From: JAKAGZ01 sp035266865
Lineage (GTDB): Bacteria; Bacteroidota; Ignavibacteria; Ignavibacteriales; Ignavibacteriaceae
Direction of reading: 5' to 3'
Assembly (NCBI GenBank): GCA_035266865.1
Contig: DATFMR010000105.1
Location: forward strand, 1-32,365
DNA length: 32,365 nucleotides
Position numbers and translations under genes: made by a program. The notes beneath the pieces were generated by a model, which worked only from the letters and a program-made list of their open reading frames with translations, searched no databases and had not been told where the DNA came from. This document shows positions 7,684 to 15,071 of this stretch, in pieces (positions within the stretch are counted from its first letter, which is position 1; the number at the start of each line of letters is the position of its first letter).

Positions 7684-7845
7684 AGTCGCTTAGGGAGACT
7701 CTCCGCACTGGAATGGGAAGTGATGCGCTAGCCTAAAATATATCTGGGATAATTTAAGCCCCATAAGCGGTTTGGCTGCCAGAACATCTATTTGAGATGT
7801 AACTGGTTAGCTCATTTGATATTAACTAGGCTTACAGTTTTTAAT
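7684..7845 (+). ncRNA. Candidate bridge/seeker RNA of the IS110-family element
   Basis: The non-coding region after the transposase is far richer in GC and in stems than the AT-rich surroundings. CTAG(T)CGC (7682-7689) pairs with GCGCTAG (7725-7731). CACT (7706-7709) pairs with AGTG (7719-7722) around a 9-nt loop. AGCC (7757-7760) pairs with GGCT (7774-7777) around a 13-nt loop. ACATCT/AGATGT (7784-7800) is a perfect 6-bp hairpin. AACTG (7801-7805) pairs with CAGTT (7835-7839) around a large loop. Two large internal loops are what bridge RNAs use to bind target and donor DNA. The 13-nt loop contains TAAGCGGTT, repeated in the right flank. Boundaries are estimated and expression is unproven. 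Confidence 0.5.
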
Positions 7846-7897
7846 AACTCAAAGAACTTATTTAGAATTTTAACATTAATTATATTTCTAAGTCCTT

Positions 7898-7911
7898 TTG
7901 ACTTTTTACTT
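7898..7911 (-). repeat. Right subterminal inverted repeat of the IS
   Basis: TTGACTTTTTACTT is the inverted partner of the left repeat at 6612-6625. It is followed within 4 nt by the TAAGCGGTTAGGC sequence that marks the start of the cassette-like segment. Confidence 0.5.
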
Positions 7912-7920
7912 TTTTAAGCG

Positions 7921-7930
7921 GTTAGGCAGT
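7921..7930 (+). repeat. Cassette-like boundary core GTTAGGCAGT
   Basis: GTTAGGC fits the integron core consensus GTTRRRY, and the ten bases GTTAGGCAGT recur perfectly inverted at 8517-8526. Read on the minus strand, the order is stop codon of the 7938-8495 gene, 10 nt, then GCCTAAC (RYYYAAC) and CGCTTA. This is the arrangement at the 3' end of a gene cassette. Confidence 0.45.
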
Positions 7931-7937
7931 TTAATAT

Positions 7938-8495
7938 TTATTTCTTTTTCAAATTACTTGATTCTTCAATGCCTTTTAAAAGGCCTTTAATATAATAAAC
8001 CCAAGGATCTTTTGAGGAATGAAGTTGTTCATTTACAGGTGCAAGTGGATCAATGTTTACTGTAAATCCTTCCGATGTATTCTTATTAAACAGAAGATAT
8101 TCTGCGCCCTTCTTATAAGTATTTGCGTAACAGAATCCACTTCTTCCATTTGGCCTTACAAAATTATACGGGACAGGTTTATCATTGAAATCATCCATGT
8201 CATTCAAATAACCTTTCAAAGAAAATGAACTAGAAATATTGTCTCCTTTTAGCACTTCCAAAGTTTTAAACTCCACTTTAGAATCTGGAATACCATTAGT
8301 AATGATATTGGGATTATGAGGTTCTTTAGCATACTTTACAGCTTGCGCTCGAATTATATAATCTGATATTTTACAAGTGTATGACAAAACAATCGGTCCT
8401 GATCTTTGACAAGCATCAGTACTATTTTGGTAAATTAGTTCAATAGCAAAAAAACTTATCAATAGAATTGTAAAAGCAAATAATATTTTTTTCAT
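7938..8495 (-). CDS. Secreted protein of unknown function in a cassette-like unit
   Basis: I cannot assign a function to this 185-residue protein. Residues 1-20 form a signal peptide or membrane anchor (MKKILFAFTILLISFFAIEL), so the rest is exported. The mature part has three cysteines (C29, C41 and one in SGFCYA) and the phrases VEFKTLEVLKGD, RPNGRSGFCYANTYKKGAEYLLF and PLAPVNEQLHSSKDPWVYYIKG. This pattern of a 'leads to V.F.VLEVLKG, then GAEYLLF' resembles small secreted TIMP/NTR-like proteins, but this is only an impression. The gene is tightly framed by inverted GTTAGGC/GCCTAAC cores, 24 nt before the ATG and 10 nt after the stop, as in integron cassettes. No good ribosome binding site was seen. 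Confidence 0.75.
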   Translation of the reverse strand: MKKILFAFTILLISFFAIELIYQNSTDACQRSGPIVLSYTCKISDYIIRAQAVKYAKEPHNPNIITNGIPDSKVEFKTLEVLKGDNISSSFSLKGYLNDMDDFNDKPVPYNFVRPNGRSGFCYANTYKKGAEYLLFNKNTSEGFTVNIDPLAPVNEQLHSSKDPWVYYIKGLLKGIEESSNLKKK

Positions 8496-8516
8496 AAATA
8501 TATACTAATTGTTATT

Positions 8517-8526
8517 ACTGCCTAAC
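8517..8526 (-). repeat. Inverted partner core ACTGCCTAAC
   Basis: This is the perfect 10-bp inverted copy of 7921-7930. On the minus strand it reads GTTAGGCAGT 21 nt before the ATG of the secreted-protein gene, as the 5' edge of a gene cassette would. No second half of an attC site (GTTRRRY) was recognised to its right. Confidence 0.45.
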
Positions 8527-8572
8527 TATTACTTATACTGAACTGGTTAATAATAAATCATTATTGCAATGA

Positions 8573-8628
8573 GGGATTTGCCGTGTAATTCCAGAGTAAT
8601 TCAATTCACGGTATGATCCCGTTTTTAT
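8573..8628 (+). terminator. Orphan Rho-independent terminator
   Basis: GGGAT (8573) pairs with ATCCC (8616-8620), and CCGTG(T)AATT (8581-8590) pairs with AATTCACGG (8603-8611), leaving a 12-nt loop; GTTTTTATTT follows. The orientation is plus, yet no intact plus-strand gene ends here, so it may be the relic of a gene removed by the island upstream. Confidence 0.6.
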
Positions 8629-8806
8629 TTATAATTTCTTCAATTGTACTCAGAAAGCAATAAAAATTTGTAAACTTTACAATGTTATTTCCTTCAGCTA
8701 TCAGTCCGTTAAAATATTAAACTCCATATTTAATTAGTAAAAATGATTCGCTATTTTGAGAGCCGGGATTTGTCTTAATATTTTCTAAATTTTCCGATTC
8801 CTATAA

Positions 8807-9901
8807 ATGACACAAAGTTCAAAAAGAAACAGAATAATTTTCATTGATTTAATGCGTGCTTTTGCCGTATTAATGATGGTGCAGGGGCATACTGTGGATG
8901 TTTTGTTGTCGGGCGCTTATCGAATACCGGATAGCCCGGTATATGTTGTATGGAATTTTATGCGGGGAATGACCGCACCGATTTTCCTTTTCACCGCCGG
9001 AAATGTTTTTACATATCTTTTCAAATTATACGACCAGCCGTTCGGTAAAAACCCGAGGTTTATAAAAGGTATAAAAAGATTTTTGCTCCTGGTTTTTCTT
9101 GGTTATATGATGCGTTATCCCACCGAAAAAGTCTTTAACTTTAGTAATGTGTCGCCAGCACAATGGCAGACTTTTTTTGCAGTTGATGTTCTTCAGCTTA
9201 TCGGCTTTGGAATTTTATTCCTGATGTTTTTCATTTATCTCTCTGAAAAGTTAAAAATAAATACATACCTGGTATTAACTCTGGGAGCATTGTTATTCAT
9301 TGCGCTATTTCCGCCATTTTCATTTATTCACTGGAAAGATTTTTTGCCAATGCCTGTGGCCGGGTATTTTTATAACCAGACCGGTTCTAATTTTCCTCTT
9401 TTTCCCTGGGTGGCTTATGTTTTAGCGGGAGGCATGCTGGGCAATTACCTGGCACAAAATCCAAATGTTTTTAAGAACCCGTTATTCAGTCTTAAACTTG
9501 CGGTCTGGGGTGCATCTTTTGTATTTCTCGCAATGCTCGGCAATATTTTTGAGAATATGATTCTCGGGCAGAGCTATTTCTGGAGCGTCAGTCCGAATCT
9601 TGTATTTTTAAGAATCGGCATTGTTTTAATTTTGAATTCGCTCGTTTCATTAATATCACTTAAAGTAGATACAATCCCGCGAATAATTATACTTATTGGA
9701 AGGAATACTTTATTAATATATATTGTTCACCTGGTTATGCTTTATGGAAGTGCGTGGTCGCTTGGTGTTAATGTACTGTTTGCCGGAACTTATAATATCT
9801 GGGAAACGATTGGCTCAGTAATATTAATGTTGTTGCTTATGATATTAATGGTTGAATTAATTCATAAATTTAAGATAAGAAACAAAGAACTTGTGACATA
9901 A
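8807..9901 (+). CDS. HGSNAT-like multi-pass membrane acyltransferase (DUF1624 type)
   Basis: This 364-residue protein has about ten hydrophobic segments. It begins with RIIFIDLMRAFAVLMMVQGH, the hallmark of the heparan-alpha-glucosaminide N-acetyltransferase catalytic domain; the conserved His after the first membrane segment is the proposed acetyl carrier. Relatives move acyl groups across the inner membrane onto glycans or other acceptors; the acceptor here is unknown. The start has no clear Shine-Dalgarno sequence, but the first residues directly precede the conserved motif. ruvB follows after 7 nt, so the two are probably co-transcribed, although their functions are unrelated. Confidence 0.8.
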   Translation: MTQSSKRNRIIFIDLMRAFAVLMMVQGHTVDVLLSGAYRIPDSPVYVVWNFMRGMTAPIFLFTAGNVFTYLFKLYDQPFGKNPRFIKGIKRFLLLVFLGYMMRYPTEKVFNFSNVSPAQWQTFFAVDVLQLIGFGILFLMFFIYLSEKLKINTYLVLTLGALLFIALFPPFSFIHWKDFLPMPVAGYFYNQTGSNFPLFPWVAYVLAGGMLGNYLAQNPNVFKNPLFSLKLAVWGASFVFLAMLGNIFENMILGQSYFWSVSPNLVFLRIGIVLILNSLVSLISLKVDTIPRIIILIGRNTLLIYIVHLVMLYGSAWSLGVNVLFAGTYNIWETIGSVILMLLLMILMVELIHKFKIRNKELVT

Positions 9902-9908
9902 AAAAAAT

Positions 9909-10934
9909 ATGAGAAAATCAGATTACACGGATCCAAATTTGACTGAAGAAGAAAAAGTACTGGATAATTCATTAAGACCCGAGAAATTGAAAGATTTCCA
10001 GGGACAGAAAAAAATTACGGATAATCTGAACGTTTTTATTTCAGCCGCAGGTAAAAGAGACGAAGCGCTTGATCACGTTCTTTTAACCGGTCCGCCGGGA
10101 CTGGGCAAAACAACTCTTGCTCACATAATTGCAAATGAACTCGGTGTAAAAATTAAAGTTACTTCCGGTCCAGTGCTCGAAAAGCCGGGGGACCTTGCAG
10201 GTATTTTAACCAACCTTGAAGAAAAATCAGTTCTTTTTATAGATGAAATTCATCGTTTAAGTCCAGTTGTTGAGGAATATTTATACTCTGCAATGGAAGA
10301 TTACAAACTTGATATTATGATAGACAGCGGTCCGAGCGCAAGATCTGTGCAGATCAGTTTACCCAAATACACTTTGATTGCTGCAACAACACGCGCCGGA
10401 ATGTTGACTTCTCCGTTGCGCGACAGGTTCGGTATAAAATTCAGGCTCGATTATTACGAAGCACAAATCCTCGATAAAATTATTCAAAGATCTTCCAAAA
10501 TATTAAACCTTAAAATTGATAGAGATGCCGCACTTGAAATTGCAAAGAGATCGCGCGGAACTCCCAGGATTGCAAACAGGCTCTTGCGAAGAACAAGAGA
10601 CTTTGCCGATTTTGAAGATAAAAAAACTATTGATGTTGAAATCTCTAAAAAAGCTTTAACTGCTCTTGAAGTTGATGAATTTGGACTGGACGAAATGGAT
10701 AAAGAAATTATACTCGCAATTATCGAAAAATATAAAGGCGGTCCGGTCGGTTTAAATACTCTTGCAGTTGCAGTGAATGAAGATCCCGGCACAATTGAAG
10801 AAGTTTATGAACCATTTTTAATCCAGCAGGGATTTATTCAAAGAACTCCGCGCGGAAGGGAAGCAACACAACTTGCTTATAAAAGATTTGGGAAAAATAA
10901 AGCCTCATTTGGAAAGGATGAAACTCTGTTCTGA
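9909..10934 (+). CDS. ruvB: Holliday junction branch migration ATPase RuvB
   Basis: RuvB is the hexameric AAA+ motor that with RuvA drives branch migration of Holliday junctions during recombination and repair. The 341 residues are full length. Walker A is GPPGLGKTT (61-69), Walker B is FIDEIHRL (110-117), the sensor region is AATTRAGMLTSPLRDRFG (158-175), and the C-terminal winged helix ends with GFIQRTPRGREAT, the DNA-binding signature. It starts 7 nt after the acyltransferase gene, and the Rieske gene follows after 9 nt. No ruvA or ruvC lies in the window. Confidence 0.98.
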   Translation: MRKSDYTDPNLTEEEKVLDNSLRPEKLKDFQGQKKITDNLNVFISAAGKRDEALDHVLLTGPPGLGKTTLAHIIANELGVKIKVTSGPVLEKPGDLAGILTNLEEKSVLFIDEIHRLSPVVEEYLYSAMEDYKLDIMIDSGPSARSVQISLPKYTLIAATTRAGMLTSPLRDRFGIKFRLDYYEAQILDKIIQRSSKILNLKIDRDAALEIAKRSRGTPRIANRLLRRTRDFADFEDKKTIDVEISKKALTALEVDEFGLDEMDKEIILAIIEKYKGGPVGLNTLAVAVNEDPGTIEEVYEPFLIQQGFIQRTPRGREATQLAYKRFGKNKASFGKDETLF

Positions 10935-10943
10935 TTTCAAAGT

Positions 10944-12050
10944 ATGACGAAATTAAAAAAACATAATAATATTTTTAATGAAAACGATTTTGAAATTCTG
11001 CCTTTAAATCAATCCGAAACTATTCCTTCAGTATGGTACACATCAAAAGAAATTTTTGAATTTGAACAATCCGGATTATTCCAGGAAGAATGGCACTTGA
11101 TCTGCCATTTATCACAATTAAAAAACATTGGAGATTTCGTCCTCGGTGAAGCCGCAGGAAATTCTGTAATAGTTTTAAAAGATAACGAAGAAAAGATCAG
11201 GGCGTTTTACAATGTCTGCCGCCACAGGGGCGGTCCGCTTGCTATGGAAAACGGCTGTGCTAATATTCTTCAGTGTAAATATCACGGCTGGACTTACACA
11301 CTCGAAGGAATGCTCAGGGGGATTCCAAGGTTTGACAGGGTAGACCTATTCGATAAAAAAGATTACGGGCTTGTAAAAATAAATGTAGATATATACGAGG
11401 GATTGGTATTTGTAAATCTTTCAGAAACTCCAAAACCTTTAAAAGTATTATTAAATGGAATTTCTGAAAGAATTAAACCGAACGATCTTAAAAAGAAAAA
11501 TTTTCATCAACGGATAGTTTACGATGTAAAAGGCAACTGGAAAGTTTATGTCGATAATTACCTTGAAGGATACCACGTTCCTTTTGTGCATCCCGAATTA
11601 ACTAACTTTCTCGATTATAAAGAATATGTTACAGAAATTTCTGAAAATTATTCTCTCCAGTTCAGCCCGATTAAAAAAGAGAAAAATTATTTGAAGCAGG
11701 AGGGAGGAGCGTATTATTATTTTCTTTTCCCTAATATTATGTTGAATATTCTCCCCGGCAGACTTCAGACTAATATTGTAATTCCGGTGGACAACAAAAA
11801 CTGCAAAGTAATTTTCGATTTTTATTACGATGATTTTAAAAGAGAAGAGCTTACGGAAATAATTAAAGATGACCTGGATTACAGTGATAAAGTTCAGGCT
11901 GAAGACATTGAGATTTGTGAGAAAGTGCAGAAAGGACTGGAATCAAAAGCGTACGATAAAGGAAGATTTTCAGTCGAGTGTGAAGAGGGAGTTTATCATT
12001 TTCAGTGCCTTTTGAAAAAGTCACACAAAAAATATATTTCCGGCAATTAA
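10944..12050 (+). CDS. Rieske-type aromatic ring-hydroxylating oxygenase alpha subunit family protein
   Basis: This is a 368-residue non-haem iron oxygenase. The Rieske [2Fe-2S] ligands are C92 and H94 (CRHRGG) and C111 and H114 (CKYHGW). The mononuclear iron site has H211 and H216 in DNYLEGYHVPFVHPEL, with the third ligand probably an Asp in SDKVQAEDIEICEKVQ. The C-terminal pattern VQKGLES...GRFS is typical of the branch that includes choline and carnitine monooxygenases (GbcA, CntA/YeaW). The substrate cannot be told from the sequence, and no reductase gene is adjacent. It sits 9 nt after ruvB, and 136 nt separate it from phnD. Confidence 0.88.
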   Translation: MTKLKKHNNIFNENDFEILPLNQSETIPSVWYTSKEIFEFEQSGLFQEEWHLICHLSQLKNIGDFVLGEAAGNSVIVLKDNEEKIRAFYNVCRHRGGPLAMENGCANILQCKYHGWTYTLEGMLRGIPRFDRVDLFDKKDYGLVKINVDIYEGLVFVNLSETPKPLKVLLNGISERIKPNDLKKKNFHQRIVYDVKGNWKVYVDNYLEGYHVPFVHPELTNFLDYKEYVTEISENYSLQFSPIKKEKNYLKQEGGAYYYFLFPNIMLNILPGRLQTNIVIPVDNKNCKVIFDFYYDDFKREELTEIIKDDLDYSDKVQAEDIEICEKVQKGLESKAYDKGRFSVECEEGVYHFQCLLKKSHKKYISGN

Positions 12051-12186
12051 AATATTAACAAATTGTTAGGTCTTTTGATTTAGCCCTGTTTTTAAGGTTA
12101 AATGATTTTTACCACGGTTTTTTTTGCTCTTAATTTGTCGAAATTGAAACTTATTCGCATATTAGAATTCCCAAAATATTGTTTTT

Positions 12187-13110
12187 ATGAAGTACTTACT
12201 TTATTTATTACCATTAATAATATTCATAATTATTTCCTCTAACAGGGAATTAAATGAGGGGGCTCTCGGAACGAGGAGCAACCCTATTAAATTGTATTTC
12301 ACCCCATCAGTTGATGCCCAGAGAATCAGTTTTAACGCAAGGGAATTAACAGACTTCCTGGAAAAAGAAACAGGTTATCATTTCATTACTGCTGTCCCTG
12401 CAAGTTTTATTGCTGTTGTTGAAGCTTTCGGCACTAAAAAAGCTGACATTGCCAGCATAAATACTTTCTCTTATTTAATGGCAAATGCAAAATATGGAGC
12501 AGAAGCAAGGCTGAGAATTGTCAGAGACAACAATGAAACAACTTACAAAGGAATGATCTTTTCCAGGGTTGGTTCAGGAATTGACAGCCTGAAAGATCTT
12601 GAGGATAGATCATTCGCATTTGTCGATCCGTCCTCAACTTCCGGTTATATTCTGCCTAAAGCTAAATTGAAAAGACTTGGAATCAGGTTAGGCGAAACAG
12701 TTTTTTCAATGAGGCACGATAACTCTGTAATGATGGTTTACCAGAAACAGGTTGATGCCGGTGCTGCCTATTATGCGCCGCCTGATCCGAAGACAGGACA
12801 AATTTTGGATGCAAGGATGCGCGTACAGCAGCAATTTCCTGATGTAACTGATAAAATAAAAATTATCGGTTTCACACAGGATATTCCAAACGATCCGTGG
12901 GTTTTCAGGAAAGATATGGATGAAGATATGAAAGAAAAGATAATCCAGGCTTTGATTGATTATGTTAATACGCCCGCCGGAGAAAAAGCAATGTATGAGA
13001 TTTACGATATCAGGGGATTGATTCCCACGAAAGACAGTGATTATGATGGATTAAGAAAATTGCTGAGAGATGAAAATATTTCCTTTGAATCTTTATTGAA
13101 GAAAAAATGA
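12187..13110 (+). CDS. phnD: Phosphate/phosphite/phosphonate ABC transporter substrate-binding protein
   Basis: PhnD-type periplasmic receptor of 307 residues. An N-terminal hydrophobic segment (residues 1-17) acts as signal peptide or anchor; there is no lipobox cysteine. The mature part shows the family order: LYFTPSVDAQR, the first-lobe helix, KKADIASINTFSYLMA, YKGMIFSRVGSGIDSLKDLE, and FAFVDPSSTSGYILPKAKL, whose Ser/Thr-rich turn binds the phosphoryl oxygens. It overlaps phnC by 4 nt (ATGA). With no C-P lyase or phosphonatase nearby and pstB-phoU downstream, I infer that the real ligand is phosphate or phosphite rather than an organophosphonate. Confidence 0.88.
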   Translation: MKYLLYLLPLIIFIIISSNRELNEGALGTRSNPIKLYFTPSVDAQRISFNARELTDFLEKETGYHFITAVPASFIAVVEAFGTKKADIASINTFSYLMANAKYGAEARLRIVRDNNETTYKGMIFSRVGSGIDSLKDLEDRSFAFVDPSSTSGYILPKAKLKRLGIRLGETVFSMRHDNSVMMVYQKQVDAGAAYYAPPDPKTGQILDARMRVQQQFPDVTDKIKIIGFTQDIPNDPWVFRKDMDEDMKEKIIQALIDYVNTPAGEKAMYEIYDIRGLIPTKDSDYDGLRKLLRDENISFESLLKKK

Positions 13111-13868
13111 TTTTAAAAGTAAAAAATCTGCATAAAATTTATAAGAACGGAACGCACGCGTTAAAAGGAATCACTTTTGATGTAAAGGAAAAAGAATTCC
13201 TCGTTATAATTGGTTTAAGCGGTTCCGGTAAATCAACCTTATTAAGATGTATTAACAGGCTCATTGAACCAACTTCCGGTACAGTTGAATTTCTTGGTAA
13301 AGATATCACTCACGTAAAAAGTGAAGAATTAAGAAAAGTAAAAACCCAGATCGGAATGGTTTTTCAGCAATTCAACCTGATAAAAAGAAGATCTGTTTTA
13401 ACAAATGTAATTACAGGGAAGCTTGGACAATTAAAAACTTTCCAGTCAGTGTTTGAAAAATTTCCTCAGGAAGTTTATGATGAGGCAAACAAAAGTCTTG
13501 AAACAGTAGGCATAAAAGAAAAAGCTTTGCTGCGCGCCGATTCACTCAGCGGGGGACAGCAACAGCGTGTGGCAATCGCCAGAAGTTTAATGCAGAACCC
13601 CAAACTTTTGCTTGCCGATGAACCGGTTGCCTCACTCGATCCTGCAACTTCAAATTCAGTAATGCAGTATTTCGAAAAAATTAATAAAGAGCTCGGTACA
13701 ACTGTTATTTGTAATCTTCACTTTCTTAGTCTTGTAAGAAAATATGCAACAAGAGTAATTGCCTTAAAAGCGGGAGAAATTGTTTACCAGGGCTTGCCAT
13801 CAGAAATAGATGAAAACTGGTTCAGAACTATTTACGGAGATGAAGCTGAAGAGGTTGAAATAAGATGA
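13107..13868 (+). CDS. phnC: Phosphonate-type ABC transporter ATP-binding protein
   Basis: This 253-residue ATPase powers the PhnE permease from the cytoplasmic face. Walker A is GLSGSGKST, the signature motif is LSGGQQQRVAIARSL, Walker B is LLLADEPVASLDP, and the switch His lies in CNLHFLSLVRKYA, a PhnC-typical wording. The Q-loop is MVFQQFNLIKRRSVLTNV, also characteristic of PhnC. ATGA overlaps join it to phnD before and phnE after, so the three subunits are made together in order. Confidence 0.92.
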   Translation: MILKVKNLHKIYKNGTHALKGITFDVKEKEFLVIIGLSGSGKSTLLRCINRLIEPTSGTVEFLGKDITHVKSEELRKVKTQIGMVFQQFNLIKRRSVLTNVITGKLGQLKTFQSVFEKFPQEVYDEANKSLETVGIKEKALLRADSLSGGQQQRVAIARSLMQNPKLLLADEPVASLDPATSNSVMQYFEKINKELGTTVICNLHFLSLVRKYATRVIALKAGEIVYQGLPSEIDENWFRTIYGDEAEEVEIR

Positions 13869-14941
13869 TATCAAACCCCGAACTTGAATCGCATCCTGTA
13901 AAAATTATTCGGTTGAATAAGGAAAAAGAAGACAGGATAAGTTTAATTAAGGCTGTTTTGCTGGATATCTTTTTCGTGTTTTACAGTATTCTTGTTCTGC
14001 AACGGGCAATTTATTACAAATTTATTCTTGACTTGAAAGACCTTCCGTTTTCGTGGGTAAACATCGGGATATTATTTTTTATTTCAATCGTAATCGGTAC
14101 AACCTGGGCTTTAACAAAAACTTCACTCTCATGTAAACTTTTCGGAATTGCGAAAGATAATAAAACAACCAAATGGACTGTCGAAATATTCGGCTGGTTT
14201 TTGTTTAATATCACGTTCATAGCAGGGTGGATAATCACACGACTTTCATTAGTCGATCTTTTCAGCAGCGAAGGCATCCAGGGAGCCGAAAGAATATTCG
14301 GAGCAATATTTAAACCGGAATTTGGAATTTTTGATGACGCAATTTTTGCGATGATTGAAACTATTTACATTGCTTTGCTTGCAACTCTTATATCAATTCC
14401 ACCTACATTAATTCTAAGTTTCTTTACCGCAAGAAACCTGATGAAAGGGAATAAATTCACTTTCGTGATTTATAATATTTTAAGATTAATATTTAACTTC
14501 GTCCGTTCAATTGAGCCATTGATCTGGGCGATAATATTCTCAGTCTGGGTTGGTATTGGTCCTTTTGCCGGAATGATAGCCTTACTGGTTCATACAATTG
14601 CGTCCAACGCCAAACTGTATTCTGAAGCGATCGAGAATATAGAAGAAGGTCCTGTAGAAGCGATAACCGCAACTGGTGCAAATAAAATACAGGTTGTCTG
14701 GTATGCAGTAGTTCCTCAGATAGTTTTACCATTTTTGTCTTTTACAATTTACCGCTGGGATATAAACGTAAGAATGGCTACGATTATCGGACTGGTAGGT
14801 GGCGGTGGAATTGGTACAATGCTGATTCAGTACCAGGGTCTTGCCCGCTGGCACGAAGTAGGTCTTATTGTTCTCCTGATTGCATTTGTTGTCTGGATTA
14901 TGGACTATATTAGTGCAAAAATCAGGGAAGCAATATATTAA
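13865..14941 (+). CDS. phnE: Phosphonate-type ABC transporter permease
   Basis: Permease of 358 residues with at least six membrane segments; two lie before the BPD_transp_1 core, which spans roughly the last 200 residues. The EAA-loop motif that docks onto the ATPase is EAITATGANKIQVVWYAVVP, followed by FRxD-like YRWDINVRMATIIGLVGGGGIG, which is a PhnE hallmark. There is one permease gene only, so the channel should be a homodimer. A 130-bp gap separates it from pstB. Confidence 0.92.
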   Translation: MISNPELESHPVKIIRLNKEKEDRISLIKAVLLDIFFVFYSILVLQRAIYYKFILDLKDLPFSWVNIGILFFISIVIGTTWALTKTSLSCKLFGIAKDNKTTKWTVEIFGWFLFNITFIAGWIITRLSLVDLFSSEGIQGAERIFGAIFKPEFGIFDDAIFAMIETIYIALLATLISIPPTLILSFFTARNLMKGNKFTFVIYNILRLIFNFVRSIEPLIWAIIFSVWVGIGPFAGMIALLVHTIASNAKLYSEAIENIEEGPVEAITATGANKIQVVWYAVVPQIVLPFLSFTIYRWDINVRMATIIGLVGGGGIGTMLIQYQGLARWHEVGLIVLLIAFVVWIMDYISAKIREAIY

Positions 14942-15029
14942 GGCTTGTTTCAATTTTTTTGTAAATTCTTAACAATTATTTAATCCAGAAATCAATTCTT
15001 CTTGTTATTCAATCATTATATTTATTCCA

Positions 15030-15045
15030 TAGAATAAAAATTCTA
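15030..15045. promoter_or_regulatory. Small dyad upstream of pstB
   Basis: TAGAAT-AAAA-ATTCTA is a perfect 6-bp inverted repeat lying 26 nt before the pstB ATG. It could be an operator for pstB-phoU or a weak mRNA hairpin; it does not match the E. coli Pho box. Confidence 0.25.
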
Positions 15046-15071
15046 CTAATGTTGTACTCATATTTCAGTAA

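Larger units (their letters stand above)
6598..7918 (+). mobile_element. IS110-family insertion sequence, IS1111-like layout (ends approximate)
   Basis: The element contains an IS110-type DEDD transposase, a short left non-coding end of about 60 nt and a long right non-coding end of about 230 nt with strong secondary structure. Near-identical 14-bp inverted repeats lie at 6612-6625 and 7898-7911 (13 of 14 match). Subterminal repeats and a downstream non-coding RNA are features of the IS1111 subgroup. No target duplication is visible, as is normal for the family. Exact ends are not proven; I set them just outside the inverted repeats. The element is probably inactive because of the TAG codon in the transposase. 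Confidence 0.7.
8496..8806. other. Non-coding stretch between the cassette-like gene and the acyltransferase gene
   Basis: These 311 bases hold no convincing gene. They contain the second cassette-like core (8517-8526) and a strong terminator-like hairpin (8573-8628), then about 175 AT-rich bases leading to the next gene, in which I see no recognisable promoter motif. Confidence 0.6.

Noticed and set aside
12061..12075. GTTAGGT near 12067 as another cassette core
   Set aside because: The consensus GTTRRRY is expected by chance about every 1 kb per strand; no inverted partner or compact gene unit is present here.
12051..12186. Pho box upstream of phnD
   Set aside because: No pair of CTGTCAT-like repeats is visible; the region is plain AT-rich DNA.
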